DNA of 64,000 nucleotides from Melanocharis versteri. Taxonomy: Eukaryota > Chordata > Aves > Passeriformes > Melanocharitidae. Below, one piece after another: positions 14,001 through 28,200 of the stretch. The translations under genes were made by a program, and so were the position numbers. The notes below the pieces were generated by a model. It was not told the origin of the DNA. It searched no databases and worked only from the letters and a program-made list of their open reading frames with translations. The first letter of the stretch is position 1; each line of letters begins with the position of its first letter. The stretch covers positions 1,524,181 to 1,588,180 of the forward strand of contig VZTG01007436.1 in NCBI GenBank assembly GCA_013397845.1. Reading direction: 5' to 3'.

Positions 14001-16230
14001 ATCTGTTGTTTTCTGTCTTTTGTCAATTGATTTGGAACATTGCTTTTACACACACGTGCATAGATTTTGGATCTTACCTTTCTCTGGAGCACTGCCAACA
14101 ATGACTGCAATTGCAAAAAGCATATGCTGTAATAGAAATGGGTGAAAATCCAAATTCCCCAAATGCAGCCCTAAATTGCACAAAAGCAAGTATTTCCTAA
14201 CAGAACAGAACAAGTTCTCCAAAGAGCAGGAAATGCACAGGTACCTAGCATGAAGGTACACTGTTCGCAGTTACTGTGCCTCCCCTTCCTGGCTAGTACG
14301 GTGTGGGTCAGATCTATTAATGCATACAATTAAGCTAGGTAGTTAGTACTTTAGGACCCTGATTGCAATTAAAGCTCACCATGATGCAAACAAAACAGTT
14401 CGCTGAGTGTGTAACTGTTCTCTTAATAAATCACTTACTTTTGAGTAGTATCTGTACAGTTTTGTGGCACAGTGATGACTTGCTTTTGTGAAGGCTTGCC
14501 CTTAGTAGTAATGACCCCCAACTAGCCCCAAACCTCTGGTGTTGTACCTGGCATGTATTTAGCAAATCTCAGGATTTTGTGGGTTGTCTTCCTATTTCAA
14601 GGTTATGCTATTTCTAGCAACAGCATGACATTATACCTGGCTGGTGGTGTTGCTTAAGCTCCTTTCTACAGAACTGCTTTCTAGCAAATTCTTTCCTATC
14701 TGTGTTTGTAGGACTTGCATAGATTGTAGCATTATAGTTGAATCTTCTTACTCAAATATGATGCTTGCCCTTGTCTTTAATTTTACATCCCATCGCTAAT
14801 TTGAAAAGATCAAGTATTGTGCCTCCTTCCAGGTCAGTGTGTCCTTGTAGGTGGTAAAGGACACTTGCTATTTTGTCTTTTGCTGATGGATAACACTAGG
14901 TGTAGGGAGAACTCCTTTAAAAGCCTGTTCAGTGCATCCTTCCCTGTTTCAAGGAAACAGGAGAACTCCCACTCACTGCAAGAGTTCAAGAGGCAGGTGG
15001 GATGCTACCTGGTTTGGGTATCTCCATTCTTACTCACATGCAGGTGCTTGGTTTATGTCAAATAATATTTGATAACTTGCCCTGCCTCTCTGCTATGCAG
15101 AAGATATGCAACATACACAGATTGTCTAGTTACCTCTTGGGGAATTCAGTGCTGCTCGGATGTACTGAGCAACTGGATAGAAGTGAATGCTGAGATCAAA
15201 GTTTGGGTTGTCCTCTGCTTCTATTCCATAGTAATCCACAGGCAAGTCGTTGTAGAACTTGGGCCCAGTGTTGATGCGAAATCTCCCGGCAGCGGCATTC
15301 ACAACATGGGAGATGCCCATGCGGCTCAGCTGTGCCTTGTCACGAGCAACGTACCTGGAAGAAAGATGGGGAATTATATTTGCCTGCTGCATTGCAACAC
15401 AGGGAAGAACATGCTGCTGATGGTGAGTCTGCTACAACTGCAGGAAGCGGTAGTAGCTATTTTTTTGACAGGCTGATCAGGTCCAAAGTGTCCATCAGAA
15501 TGCTTTGAGATAGAAGTGGCCTGTTAAGAAACTAACTCTTAGATTTCCCTCGGGTTTTTTTCCCAAACATATGTTTAGATGGTTCTCAACTGATGAAAGG
15601 CAGTGGTGGAGATATTTCTGCACAAGCTAAGGGTTTGCTGATTTTTCAAGGGCTTTCTCACCAAGTCATCTCTACTGAGTAGTCATTAGTTCAGGGGACT
15701 TATGCCATCTGGCAAAGTAAGGAGAAAATGAGCTTGATCCTGTTTTACCCAGCTCTGGCATGACTGCCTGAAGTACCAATGCCACAGCTCCAGTGGGCTG
15801 TTGCAGTGTGTGACTCCTGCTCTAACGGAGGAGGAGAAACCAGGAGGGGGGATATTCTTTTTATTAGTTAGGATGCATTTTCTCTATGTTACAGCATCCT
15901 ATGCACAGTTCAGTCTTTTTCAACACTTAGACCTGTTGTGAGAGGTCCCCAAATTAGTGCCTAGCTCTCTTTTTTTAAATAAAGAGTGTAAGATTTGGGG
16001 GAAGAGTTGCAATAACCTTCAGCCCTTCCTGTCTCTTACAGGTCTCCCACATAAAGGTTTGGCCAGACTTCATCCACGTGCCCCGTGGGATGTGAGCGTG
16101 TGCAGAGCAGGCGCCGCAGCTCCTCCAGGGATGGTGTCCCAGAGCTGCTCCCACTGCCAGGCATCCGGCTTGAGGCACTTCTTATCCTGGGCCGCCGTAA
16201 GTCCTGGCTGCACAAGGAGTCCCAGGCCAT
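7875..16230 (-). CDS. DUSP13B: DUSP13B (TMDP-type) atypical dual-specificity phosphatase, three coding exons
   Basis: Seen: coding exons 16230-16040, 15354-15134 and 8089-7875 join in frame (phases 2 and 1) with GT-AG introns to give 208 aa ending in TAG. Residues about 51-63 hold the family motif HVDEVWPNLYVGD. Residues about 105-117 hold the acidic loop YYGIEAEDNP, with D112 the probable general acid. Residues 143-152 are HCAMGISRSA, with nucleophile C144 and P-loop R150. There is no CH2/kinase-docking domain, signal peptide or membrane segment, so it is a soluble atypical DUSP. The N-terminus (DSLCSQDLRRPRI) resembles mammalian DUSP13B, which is about 198 aa. Known of the family: dephosphorylates phospho-Tyr and phospho-Thr/Ser; mammalian TMDP is testis-enriched and acts on JNK/p38. 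Inferred: same role here. It is the most downstream member of the array. Intron 2 is about 7.0 kb, far longer than in its paralogues. Confidence 0.92.
15134..15354 (-). CDS. DUSP13B: DUSP13B coding exon 2
   Basis: 221 nt between acceptor ttccag and donor gtaact. It encodes the first half of the phosphatase fold, including SHVVNAAAG and the general-acid loop YYGIEAEDN. It has the same length as exon 2 of the neighbouring DUSP13-like gene. Confidence 0.93.
16040..16230 (-). CDS. DUSP13B: DUSP13B coding exon 1
   Basis: 191 nt, 63 codons plus 2 nt, ending GACCT before the donor gtaagag. The ATG is at 16230-16228, one base inside a good acceptor (ctctccgctttcag, AG at 16233-16232). The exon therefore probably starts at 16231 and a non-coding 5' exon lies upstream. 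The start is supported because the following residues (MAWDSLCSQDLRRP) align with the mammalian DUSP13B N-terminus. Confidence 0.9.
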
Positions 16231-16231
16231 C

Positions 16232-19200
16232 CTGAAAGCGGAGAGCAGACATTCACCACCAGCCAGAGATATTTCTGATGGCCCCCTTTCTTCCTCTCAC
16301 CTTGTTGAACAGTTGATTAAAACTTCATTGTATTTTTAAATACTATTTTCTTCATAGGAAATGGGGAAGTTCCTACTACTGTCTGGAATTCTAGACGCTA
16401 TTATTAGTGCAGTGAAAAAGCCCAGCCCTTGATATGCCAGCACAAAACTACCGCTTTCACATGGAAAGAGGTAATTCTATGGAAAATGTCTTGTGTAAAT
16501 ATATCTACCCAAAGGATGTAGAAACAAGGTATTGGTATACTGAGGTTTTCCTTTAACCAGGTAACTAGGGCTTCCTTATACATACTTAATCTGATTTGTC
16601 TTCCAATTTGCTCAACAAACTGATCTGGACTGAGCAGAATCAGCCATGCAAAATCTTATTCACAGGTTAGCTATTAGTTGTCAACTTCAATGGGGAAAAC
16701 TCTGTGAGGAGTAGTTTGGTTCTTTCCAATGGTATTTACTGGCCATACTGGTTGTCAAGACAAGTGTTCATGTTAGAAAAATCTGGATGAGTTACAGTGA
16801 TTCCAGCTGTCATTTATGTGAGCATTGACTAATTTTTTTAGTAAGTTTTTTATTTTGCATTCCTCTCCTCTCTGCTCCCTCCAAGAACTATCTCATTTTT
16901 AATCTTGAAGCAAGTACTTCAGTTACAAGGAGAAACAATTTTTTTTAGGCATCACTTTATCTCTGGAATTACTCTTTTGAAATAGTGGTTCCTCTACAGT
17001 GTTAGCTGTAGATTTGAACTGTTGGGAGGATTTTTTAAGAGGGGAATAGAGATCATATTTTTCCCAGAGTTCTGTTCTAAGAAAATATTAAACTTTTTTT
17101 CTACGTTCTAAAAATGAGCCAAACATCTGCATACAGAGATAGTAGGAAGTCTGTCAACCCATGAGCCTTAAAACAGAAGCGCCTAGAACATGGGTGAAGT
17201 TGTAGTCAGTGAGTCAAAGTCTTGCTCTGGCACTGCCTGAAGCATGTCTTCTACATAAATTATTTGACAAGTGGTTTGGGGTAGAACAGTCCAGGACAGC
17301 AAACCTGAAATCTTGCATCTTTCTGCTGAACATATCTATCGTTAACAAATAGGTTGTATTTAAGTTCAAGCACCTTCATCGACCATTTCTTTTCAAACAC
17401 CAGCTGTGGTGAAATGTTCTCCTAGTTTCCCATCCAGGTGTTTTCTCTAGCCCTAAGTTAACATTTTGGTGTAATTTTATTTTGTATGCAAAAAGACCAA
17501 GCAAGAGGATCTGAAGGTTGGCCTGCTGTGGGAGCTCATTGCACCTTCACATTAATACAGTGCTTTGCTGAAGGGCAAATGAAGAAATTAGTTCCCTGAA
17601 ATATCCATAGAAAAAAAGGAGGGAAGTGTCAGACCACAGGATGATCCCTACAAGTCACCCTTCTGCCATGCTCGTGGGGTGATCTGCCTTGCCACCCAGT
17701 TGCCCTGGAAGAGCCCTCTGTCATTTCAGTAGATCTCCTTCTGCCACCTCCATGGCAGCTTTGGCCTCTTGGATACAGTAAGTTTTCACCAAGTGATGTT
17801 CCCAGAATGGTCTTGTATTGTTTCAAGAGCATTACAAAGAGCTCCACTGTGGAATGTGCTCCCCTCCCAAATGTGCCTATCTCCTCCAGTGTCAGCTTTT
17901 ACTGTGAAAACAAAAGCAGATGTTCTTGCCCATTTTGGATGGCTTTATGCAAGAGGAGGCATGGAGGAATTCCCTACTGGAATAGGCATTTCCCATTGAT
18001 TTGGATTGCTGCTTTGACACTGGCCACCCCAGTGTCCCCTGTGCCAGCTCTGCCTGGCTCCTGCTGGTGATCTTGGACACGTCTCTGATCCCACACAGGA
18101 GGTCTGCAGCAGAAATGGGACTTGGATTTCCTGTGCTCTGACCACAGGGCCATCTGCCAGTTCATTAAGTACTTTCAAGAATAACAGCCTCCTCCAGTCC
18201 TTCCCACCTCATAATACCTGCAGCAAATGTTCCCCTTTTTTGATGTGCCTAATTCCTTGCAGTGTTGCTAATGACCACTCTAGGGCACTTCTCACTCCCT
18301 GTAAAGTTGCTTTAAACTGTTTTGGTTTTTTCTTATGCACTACTGCCTGTTATCCCTTTCTCTTGCCCTTTCCACTGTATAAATACTTTGATTTTCCTAT
18401 TACCTCAGAGGACTGAAGGCTGCTTCAGCCTTGCTTTCATAAGCCTCACAGGAGCTGGGCAGATAACTGTGACGTATAGTGCACCTAAGGAAAAGTGCTC
18501 CTTCAAAGAGTATTTTGTTTTGTTCTGTTTTGTTAGAATTGTTTCTAAAAGGGAACACAACTGCATAGGCTGGGCAAAAGGAGGTACTGTGTGCTACATG
18601 GATATTGAAAGCTGTGGAATAACAGTCTTTATAAGATGGGACTGCTTCTTCAGAATTATCCTAAGATGACTTTCAGCTTGTGCTCACATGGATATGGTAT
18701 TATAGCTAAGGAATTTACTCCTGTTGAAACACAGATGTGAACTGCTGATGTTGTGTACAAATTTCATCTTCATTCTGGTCACATTTTTTTAACTGGATAA
18801 TAGCATCAGTTTGTGTAAACTCTATGTCCAATAAAAAGGAAGGACTGGAGTTCAAATTTCAAATGTGAAATAACTGCAACTAACAGGCTGTGAATGATTC
18901 AAAAGCAGAAAAGCCTCAGTAGGACTATTCAACTAATATGTTGAATAATTAATGCACTGAAAAAATAATAGCTTCCCATAGAAAATTTACAGACAGAAAA
19001 ACAAGATCACTTTTTTTCTGAATAAATGACTACTCAGTTCTGGCATCAGTCTGACATCTTAACTCACTAAATTTATACATGCAAGTGTCATTACTGAAAT
19101 GCACATGTTTAAGGAAAACAGTGCTATGATTAAAATTTTGTGTAATGTTTTATAAGGAACATGGATAGATTAAAAATTTAGAGTGAAAGGAAAATTATTA

Positions 19201-22200
19201 TATGTAATAATGTGATGGCTGTTCATTTAAAAAATATGTTTTTAATGATTCTCAGCTCAATTCCTCTATACTCACTTTTTGTAGTGGATCTGTTTCTGAG
19301 ATGCGTGTTGTATGAACGAGCAATACAATTTTAACATGCTGGTTTCTGAATGATGATGGCATGAAACATTCCTGATCTTTGCTCTACTGGAGCTGTGTTA
19401 TGGTAATTATTCAATCACGTAGGAGAAATTTTACCATTATATTTATATTAATTTTGAATTGGTTTGTACTGCAACTGTAATTGTATCTGTACTATGCAAT
19501 AGAATTTCCTTAATCACAACTAGCAGGAGGATTTCAATCAAAGAGGCCTATTGCAGGCAGGTCATTCTGATGATGCAGAGTGACCCAGAGTATGACACAG
19601 GCTGTGCCGCCATCCCTGCCTGCACCTGTAGCCACCTCCTGGACTGATGTGTGTTGGTGGCTTTGCTGCAGTTGGGTGATGAGAGCAGTCAGGTCAACAG
19701 TTCCTTATTTATCAGCTATCCCAGGAAGAAAGGAAAGTGGTCCTGTGAGATGTCCCAGACAATATCTCCTTCCTGACTGTTTAGGACTCTCATCTGCCCA
19801 GCAGTGCATGCCCCTATGGACTGCATATACTGTGGATGCTTTGGTTGGGTTTCAGTTAATTCAGTGACTACAGCTTTAGTTGTAACATAGTTAGTGCTAC
19901 TCAGTGCCATGCTGAGGAGAGGGCCTTTAGAGACAGGTATACCTTTACAGGTGTCTCAGTCCTTGGAAACATATGCCACCTTTTTCCCAATTTCTCCAAT
20001 TCCACAATATTTAATTAAACAACAAAATGGAAAGTCAGCGTAAATTGACAATTTGACATTATATTGATATGAGAACAAGTTGAGAGGATGTTATGAAGGC
20101 TGAGATGAAGCAGCATAAAATCCTGCAGCATGATGCTGCGGTAAGTCAGGAGGAAAAAACAACTCTTGTGTCTAGGATATCTAGTAGAAAGCCTTCACAA
20201 CCTCTGCTTTAACTTGCGTTTTCCAATGCCAAGATAAAGGAGGGATCTGCATATAATATAAGGATGTCAGTGCTCTCATTTCAATCAAGTGTCAAATATT
20301 TTAATCATCCCAGGGCCTGTGTTGGCTTTTCTGTATGGGTGGAACATAACCATTTTCTTATGACGTTAGTGGCAGCCTGCAGGAGTCTTTAAATCCTGAG
20401 AACAAAGTATCCTCCATCCTGTATTTTCTCAAGCTCCTATGTGCTATAACCTTGCCATCCCAGTGAAGATATCAGTCTGACTATACTTCGAATAGACTGA
20501 TTTGTGGTGGTAAAAGACTAGGCTGAAGCCCAGCGCTTGGCCAAGTAGGTCATGTCAAGTTCATGCCTATCATGTATTCAAAAGCCATAAACATTTCTCA
20601 GAAAGCCTATCCCCTGGAAAGGTTCCTCCAAGATAACGTATGTTTGAGAGAGGGTTTTGTGTTGCTACATCGCCACACAAATGACAAGTATTACTGTCAT
20701 CATTCTTTCTTCCTTAGCATTTAACCCAATAGTCTCACTGGAGTCATAATTTATCAATTGCTAGGAGCACTACGAGATATAGCTGGTATGAATCAAACAC
20801 AGCAATGACTGAGGTAGGGCTGGCTGGACTTGAAAGCTGAGATAGAGGCAGTGTCTAGGGAGGCACAAGGTATTTGAGTAGCCAACTGTTGGTAACAAAA
20901 TCTCTCCAGCAGCTGGAGGATGTAATCTGAACAGCACTTCCAAATTTAGTGGAGGCTTCCAGACCCACAAGTGTAACCCAGCTATGCATTTAGGGCAAGG
21001 CACCCATTTGGTGGGACTTGGCAAACTCCATTAGGTGGACTTGCTTTCCACAGACCACGCAAGGCCTACATTGAGAAGCAGGCTAAATCTTTGTACTGGA
21101 CAGCTTTGAGCAGCACAAGGAACGTGAAAACATCTGATTTTTCTTCCTCTCAGCATTGTATTGGTGAACATTTTCTGTCCTAACTTTAGAGGAATTGTGA
21201 TGTCTCCCCTCCCTCCAAGTAAAATTTTCTCTGTGTGCCATCCAGGGAAATCAGCAGCTACATTTTTGATACAAAGCACTACTCAAATGTAAGGAAGAAA
21301 TTAATCAACCCATCCTGGTTCTCAAATATGCTGAATTTACCACAGTTTCCACTGATGTTATGGATTGCCAGGCCTCAGAAGCCTCAAAAATGTCTAATTT
21401 TTTCATAGCAAGTGTGTGGGCCAGGCTGTAGTTCTCAGACCTGATGGTCTTGACTGTTTCCGGATGTACATTAGCATGCAAGCCCTAAGGCAGGGTGGCC
21501 TCTGAGATTTTTTCTGTGACTGTAGTATAAAATGTTCCTTTGTCATCAGCTGGTTAGTACATTTGTATTTACCAACCATGTGTGCAGCTCCTGACACTGG
21601 ATAGACAGACACAGCCATCCTCTGATGTGCAGCAATGTTGTACCAAGTGTGCAAAACCTGGCCATCTGCTGATTTTGCGAACTATTCTGGGTCTTGAATG
21701 TATGTTTATTTCATTCTTTAGCCATGGGAAACGAGCTCTGTAGAGTTATTGCTCACACAGCAGCTTTGAGTGGATAAGAGAAGTGAAAAATATGAGCAGC
21801 AAAATTAATTTTCCCTGACCCATCCTTTCCTCACAAAATGCAAAACCACAGGTTGCTGTACCTAGTCACGTATTTGTTATATAAGTGGGATCCTAACCAT
21901 GTTTATGAGTCAGGACAGAAGCATGGACAGAATCTGTACCAGGCAGAGGAATGTACATGGAGTATGCTTTACAGAAACCAGGGCTGATAGGTAGCACCAC
22001 CAGAAAGATTGCAGAGATAAGAGGTAGTTTATCCGCCCTGAGCTTTTCTGTGGCTTCTTCACCACTGAAGCTTGGGTGTATTTTGTTTCTGAATTGGACT
22101 TTTTATTTACTAGTTACAAATTTTATATGCCCTTTTAATAGTGTGCATTGTAACTATTTAAAGCTGAGCATTAAACAGGCCCAGACACTGTTAACAATCT

Positions 22201-25200
22201 GCATGTTACGATATATTTTTTTGTGTAACTGCTTGTTATAGTATCAGCTATTAAGAATTTATTACTGGTGCATTTTAGGCAGTGCTTTACAGTCATTTAA
22301 TTACAGCCATCCAGCAATCATTACATAAATATGCATCGAAAGCAAGAACCCCACTGTAAGGTGACCCAAAAGGCTTTTACCTGCCAAGACCAGAGTTTGG
22401 GCCCTCGGGTGGCAATGATGTCACTGCATATGCAGGAAAACACGGAGTTTAGGGCTGTGCAGGGAGCCATGTTCCTCCCAGCACTAGGTGTTCATGAAGT
22501 CATCAGCTGGAGCAAGAAAACTGTAGAGCTCTAAGGACCTGAACTTGGCTCTTGGCAAGCAAAGTCGGTTCCCTTCCAGCCCTAGGCCCAGCAAAGATGT
22601 GGCTTTTGGCTGTGAACACAGTTCAGCTGCAAAACTAGGCCCTCTGGAGCCCATTGGTACCTCTACTCTCAGCTGCCAAGTGCATCCTTAACACGAATTA
22701 ACCCAACCTGATCTGGTAGACCAGCAGACACACTTCATATGACCCAAAGACAGCAGCTGGTCCAAAATGCATCTACCACATCTCCATGCTATTTGTGACT
22801 GCAGCACCATGCCCATATTTGAGAGTCTCTCCAGCTCCCAGCCAGGCTACTGCTCCTACATCAAATATTATTGCTGGTGTCCTCTCCTGCAATGGACTTC
22901 AGCCATCAGACTTCACTGTCAGTTCTGACAGTCTCTAACTCCTTCCTCCATTCAGTACTGACATTTTTCACTACTTCTTGAGAAAACAAAAGTCCCAATC
23001 TATAGCATTGTAGCACTAAACAGTTCTTAGACATGCTATGAAACGCTCTTGATATCACTATGCTTGCACTCGAAGACAAGCTTACCTAAAATTTAGTTGT
23101 TCTGTATTAAGGCTGGCTCTTCTTCTGGGCTCAAGAACTGTTACATCACCGTACCTCTCTTGCCTCCAGCAATAATATGTTGGGGGTGAAAACTGGTATT
23201 CTCTGAATTGGTAAGCTCCATTCTTCCTCCTAGAAGCACTCTCAGAAGCTTACTGAAAAAGTGAAGGATGAAACATTTCTGAAAGACAGGCTGGCAAGTT
23301 GATGCAGGTTGTTCTAAATCAGGAGCAACATGTGCCACTTTGATTTCCTCTTGGAGCTGCCAGTCAGAACCAGCTGGGTTGTCTGGCTGACACCGGTTTT
23401 TTGGTACAACTACTCCAAAGTCCTCACCCTCCCTGAACAACATAAATCCTAGTTGCTTTTTAATGGCTTGTAGCAATGCTTTACCAGTATTTGCAGCCTG
23501 CAGTTGCAGGGAGCGTGTGTTGCTCTCCTTACTGGATGATGTTAGTACAGCATGACCCTGGGGAGAGGTACAAGCTTGGATTTATTCACAGATGGCCTAA
23601 AATGTGCTGAGTCTGTTCTCTGACGCAGACCTGGTGGCCTGGAGGCTCACCTTTGTGGTGATGCACTTCAGCCTCACTGTCGCTGTGTGGGAGATAGAGC
23701 CTGTTCATGCTGCAGCACGGGCACATTCTGTGCTCCATCTCCATGGCTGTTTGGGCTGAAACTGTGACTACCACACAACCCAAGTCCTACACTTTTTTGT
23801 ATACAGTCTGCTGTGTAAGGGGTGTTGATTTGCACAGCACATGTCCAACCGAACACAACGTGAGAAAGCCAGGTAGGTTACTGGGCGTGCTGCATCAAGC
23901 TTGCTCAAAGAAGGACAAAGTGTCACTTGGGTGTTGTTTCCAGTCTCTCAGCCATGGTTTTATTCTTCAGATTTACTCCATGTTGCATATTCTTAATCTA
24001 GAATCATCTAATCTTCCCAAGTCACCTTCTAAATGACCTGAAGTCGTGTTTATTTCTTGCTTTGGCAAGGTTTAGAGGCCAAGGATTTCCTGCGCTGTGC
24101 CTTGCACAAAACCCCAATTGGAATGCAGTCCCTTAGGTCAGCGTCCTGTGGCCCAAGAGAGTTAACAGCAGCCCACATCTGAAGGTGAATGAGGCTGCTG
24201 TTAACAATAACTAGTATAGCAGTGTCCTCCAGCCCAGAACTGAAAACATCAGGCTTCAGAATTCAAAGAATCCCATTACAAATGAATGGTTTCTGCCCCA
24301 AGGATCTAACCAAAAGGATGGCACAATGCAAAGCCCTTCTCCCCTGTGACTAGCTCTGGCATGTTCTTCTATCTTAAAAACAATATATTGCTGCTTTTTC
24401 TTTTTTTTTTCCTTGTGTCTCTTCTGTTTGAGGGCATTAGAAGTTTCACTGCTCTTTGTTCTTGTCCTGTGGTCTCTACCAGTGCCACAAAGACAGCTCT
24501 ATGCTACCCAACTTACAGGAGACAGCAGACACTTATCCTCTACGCTGGCATAGCAGGAGGGCTGAGTAACCTGCTAGGAAGTAAGATGGGAAACAGCAGG
24601 AGGTAGGAAGCCAAGATTCCCTGGTGTTTCTTGGGCACTAGAATGCCTTTCATAGTTGTTATTACAGTGATCCTGTGAGGAACAGTGCTGTTCCCACTGC
24701 ACAGGTGGGGATGGCAAAGTTAAGCTTGATGATTTTTCTACATCTCTCCACAAGTCTGAGCTGGGAGGCAGCCCAGGGGCAGAGTGCTGCCAAACACGGG
24801 TAGCTGGACCTAAGTAAAGAGCTGTCCATGGGTTTAACGTGGGTCAAAAGCTTTTACTCACCGTTTGCGAGCAAAAGGCAGCTTACAATAGGAGGTGAGT
24901 AAGCATCAAGCTTGGACTTCCATGCTTGTGGGGACAAGGCGTTTTAGGAATGCTTTGGCAGATGTTGGCTTCAATTCTCAAAAGAAAATTCAGAACACAC
25001 AAAATCAAACCATGGACAAGAAACCCTTTTATCACTGTGGTCCTGATACCCATCTTTCTGTGCTTGCAAAGTCCTTTTTTTACAGTTATTTAAAAAAAAA
25101 TAATAGTACGATCTCTTATTAACTGAAGTGACATTATGGCTTTAAACCAACTGTGCTGTCTAATTGTTTCTTTATCTTTCTCACACCCCAGCCTCTCTGA

Positions 25201-28200
25201 TCTGAGACTTGCTAGCAATTTGATAGCCATGGCAGGATGTGGAGAGGTCTGGAAGGTTAGTTCCAGTAGCCTGTATTTCGCACCAGTATCTTCTGGCAGA
25301 AAGATAAACCACAGAGAGAGCTGATTGCAAGTTCCTGTGGCCCAGGTTTCTGGCTACAAAACTGGGAAGGATAAACACCTTCTTAAGCACTGCAAGATGG
25401 AAATAGAACAACAGAAAGGAATGGAAATCCTCTTATAATGCAATGGCTAGAAGCAATCCAGCTGGTTTGTTTTATTTCCACCATGAGAACTACGGTAAGT
25501 CCCAGTGCAAGCTTGGCCACCTGTCAGATCAAGTTTGTGAACTCAGGCTTTTAGGAATTTGACACGCTCTTGTCTTGGAGCATGCTGGTATGATCAATGC
25601 AGATTCCTCCTATAGCAGTGACACAATGTGTAAGCTACCCATGCAGTCCCAGATGCCCCTCATAAATCATTAAAATACTGGCTAGCTCTAATCACATCCT
25701 TTGAGTTATAACGTAATATACTATTTGAGAACTAAAACTAGTAAATCAAGTTAGTACAGAGGTCAGAATGAGACTGAACACAGCTGAGGCTTGCTTGCTG
25801 ATGTGTGTATAATCTAAGAGATGCAAGGGAAGGAGATGAAATCCCAAGTCAGCTAAGCAAATTGCTTTCTTCTCATTGTAAAATCTTGCTACTAAGTCTG
25901 TGGAAGGGAAAAAAAATAGGAATTCATTGTATTCTGTAGCAGAGCTGATTTGAGGTCTAGAATTTCCCAGCAATTGTGTTAGCTCTTGGGATTATAGGTA
26001 TTTCTGATCATTTGCCCTCCAGGTTAACTCTTGCCATTTTTCTAAAGTAAACTAGCAGTTAAAAATATGCGCCCCCAAATGTCATAGATCACCCGCTACA
26101 AAAACAGAACATATTTTCTTCTATAGCATAGAAAACAGGTAACTTCTAATACCAAAAAAAAAGTCGTATCCCATTAAAAGGCAGCTGTTGTGGTTGCACT
26201 CTTCAGTGCAACCTGGGACACAACAGGAACCTTTGTGAAGGGGAGGCTGCAGTGCCCAAGTGCTGGGAACCCATAAGCTTGTGTGCTGGGGTGCTACAGC
26301 ATAAACCCAAATAATCAATGCTTTCTTTTCTATATCGAAAAGGTTGAGGGCCATCTGAATTTTTCAAGTGTTATATGACTCTGGGGACAAGATGGTATGG
26401 GGTATGGCCAAGCTCCACAGCCAACAAGTAGTTTGGCCACCATAAATGGTATCTGTCAAAGAATAATACTGAAGGCTAACTTCCCCATTTATCCTGTATT
26501 TGCATGTACATTTTGTTTCTTACATAACACTTAAAAGAGACAATAAGTGTTTCTTCCCTCATGGCAAAGACAGTCTGGAGCAGAGGACCTTGCTCTGCAG
26601 GTACCCTGCAGATGTTAGGACTGTGTCATTCTCAGTACTGCTGAGTACTTCCTCATGTTTACTTTGCACTTTTCCCTTAAACCTCTCTGTCCTAAACTGG
26701 ACAGTGTGTTTTTAAAGCTCATACAGCAGAGTAATCTGGCACCTGAGTTATACCTATGGAGCTGTACTTCTGCAGTGGTCTGCGGGGAAGGCGCTCAGAG
26801 GCCCCAGTTGTGGTAGCCTCCCTTCAGTCACAAACATCATCGGAGCAGGACTTTGTCTAATCCTGTGAAAGCTTGTTATTCTGGGCACAGTCTTAGCTTT
26901 TGGGAGGTGCAAGTTGTATGAACTCTTGGGGTTCATGCTGGCAACTCTTGAGCGGAAGCATCTGGAGATGCAAACCAGTAATGGTGATGCAAACCAATGA
27001 TCCACAAAGTCACCATAAACCAGTGAACAAAGTCTCCATGAGTCACTGGCAGTAAATAAAAGAACTAGCAGAAACCAAAGCAGTAAATAACGGGTGAGGA
27101 ACAGAGCGAAACTTGGCCTATTTGAAAGATGCACCAACACCTCCAAACTGGGTGCATGTATGGAGCAAGACAGATTAATATTGTGTTTTACTTCTAATTA
27201 GACCTCAAGCAAATTTGACTTTCTCTTAAACCTGGTGGCGAAATAGTTGAAACATAGAAGGAGAAACAATGACCAGTTTCATTACAGGTGCAGCACAGCT
27301 TGCTGCAGGAACTTAATGAAGATTTGTTGGTCAACAACAATCTCCCAACTCACTTAATAGGCTCTCCCATTTAATTTGCTCTGCTATTGCAAATGTGAAG
27401 CCCCAAAGTCAGACTCGGCTTTCGTGGCTCTTGTAGTCTCTGCAGTGTCAGCAGGAAGAACAAACCAAAGACTTAGAGCCTGGACTCAAGCCATGTATAT
27501 TTCTCTTAATGAAACCCAAGCCCAGGTGACATTTTTGGGAGAGAGGAAACAGGAAATGGAGTCCCTTTGGGGGGCAGGGGGTGTTCACAACACTCAGAAA
27601 CTTGGCCCACATTTCTGGTCTCCTCCCTTTCTACTCCACAAAGGGCTTGTAGCATTTTTAGACAAACTTGAATCCATTGTATGTTGTTGAGAGAACCTGC
27701 TGGGAAATTAGGTGACTCCTGCACTCCAGGGCAGAGGAAATGTGTGTTTCTGCTCTGTGTTTTTAGGAAAGTAGGAAGATGAAATTCAAAATAAAACACA
27801 ACAGATGGGAATCTCACAGAGACAGACACTGGGAAATGTTTAGACAAGCTTTGTTCCCAGTTCTTGAGCTCAGAATTTAGCCACTAAGCTGCAGAGAGAC
27901 TTCAGAAAGACAATGAAATGCATTTTGGCTTCAAATACAGTTCCTCCAGATTCCAATGAGAGTTGTGCACGTGAATCTGAAGGCAGAGTATAGCCAGCAG
28001 TATGGGGAATAGATGTAATATGAGAAACTCTCATGCTATATTATTATAGTCTGAATTGTTTCCATCATTTTGGGTTAAGTAATTCCTCACTATCCATCTC
28101 TAAAGTGCAAACAGTACAGCCGTGATGTGCCCCAGGGAAAGGAAGCAAACCAGCCTTTGAATCTTTACCCAACCTTACTGCTCATATTTTGCTTTCAGTG

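Noticed and set aside
15069..15476. 135-codon plus-strand open frame
   Set aside because: Antisense shadow of DUSP13B exon 2.
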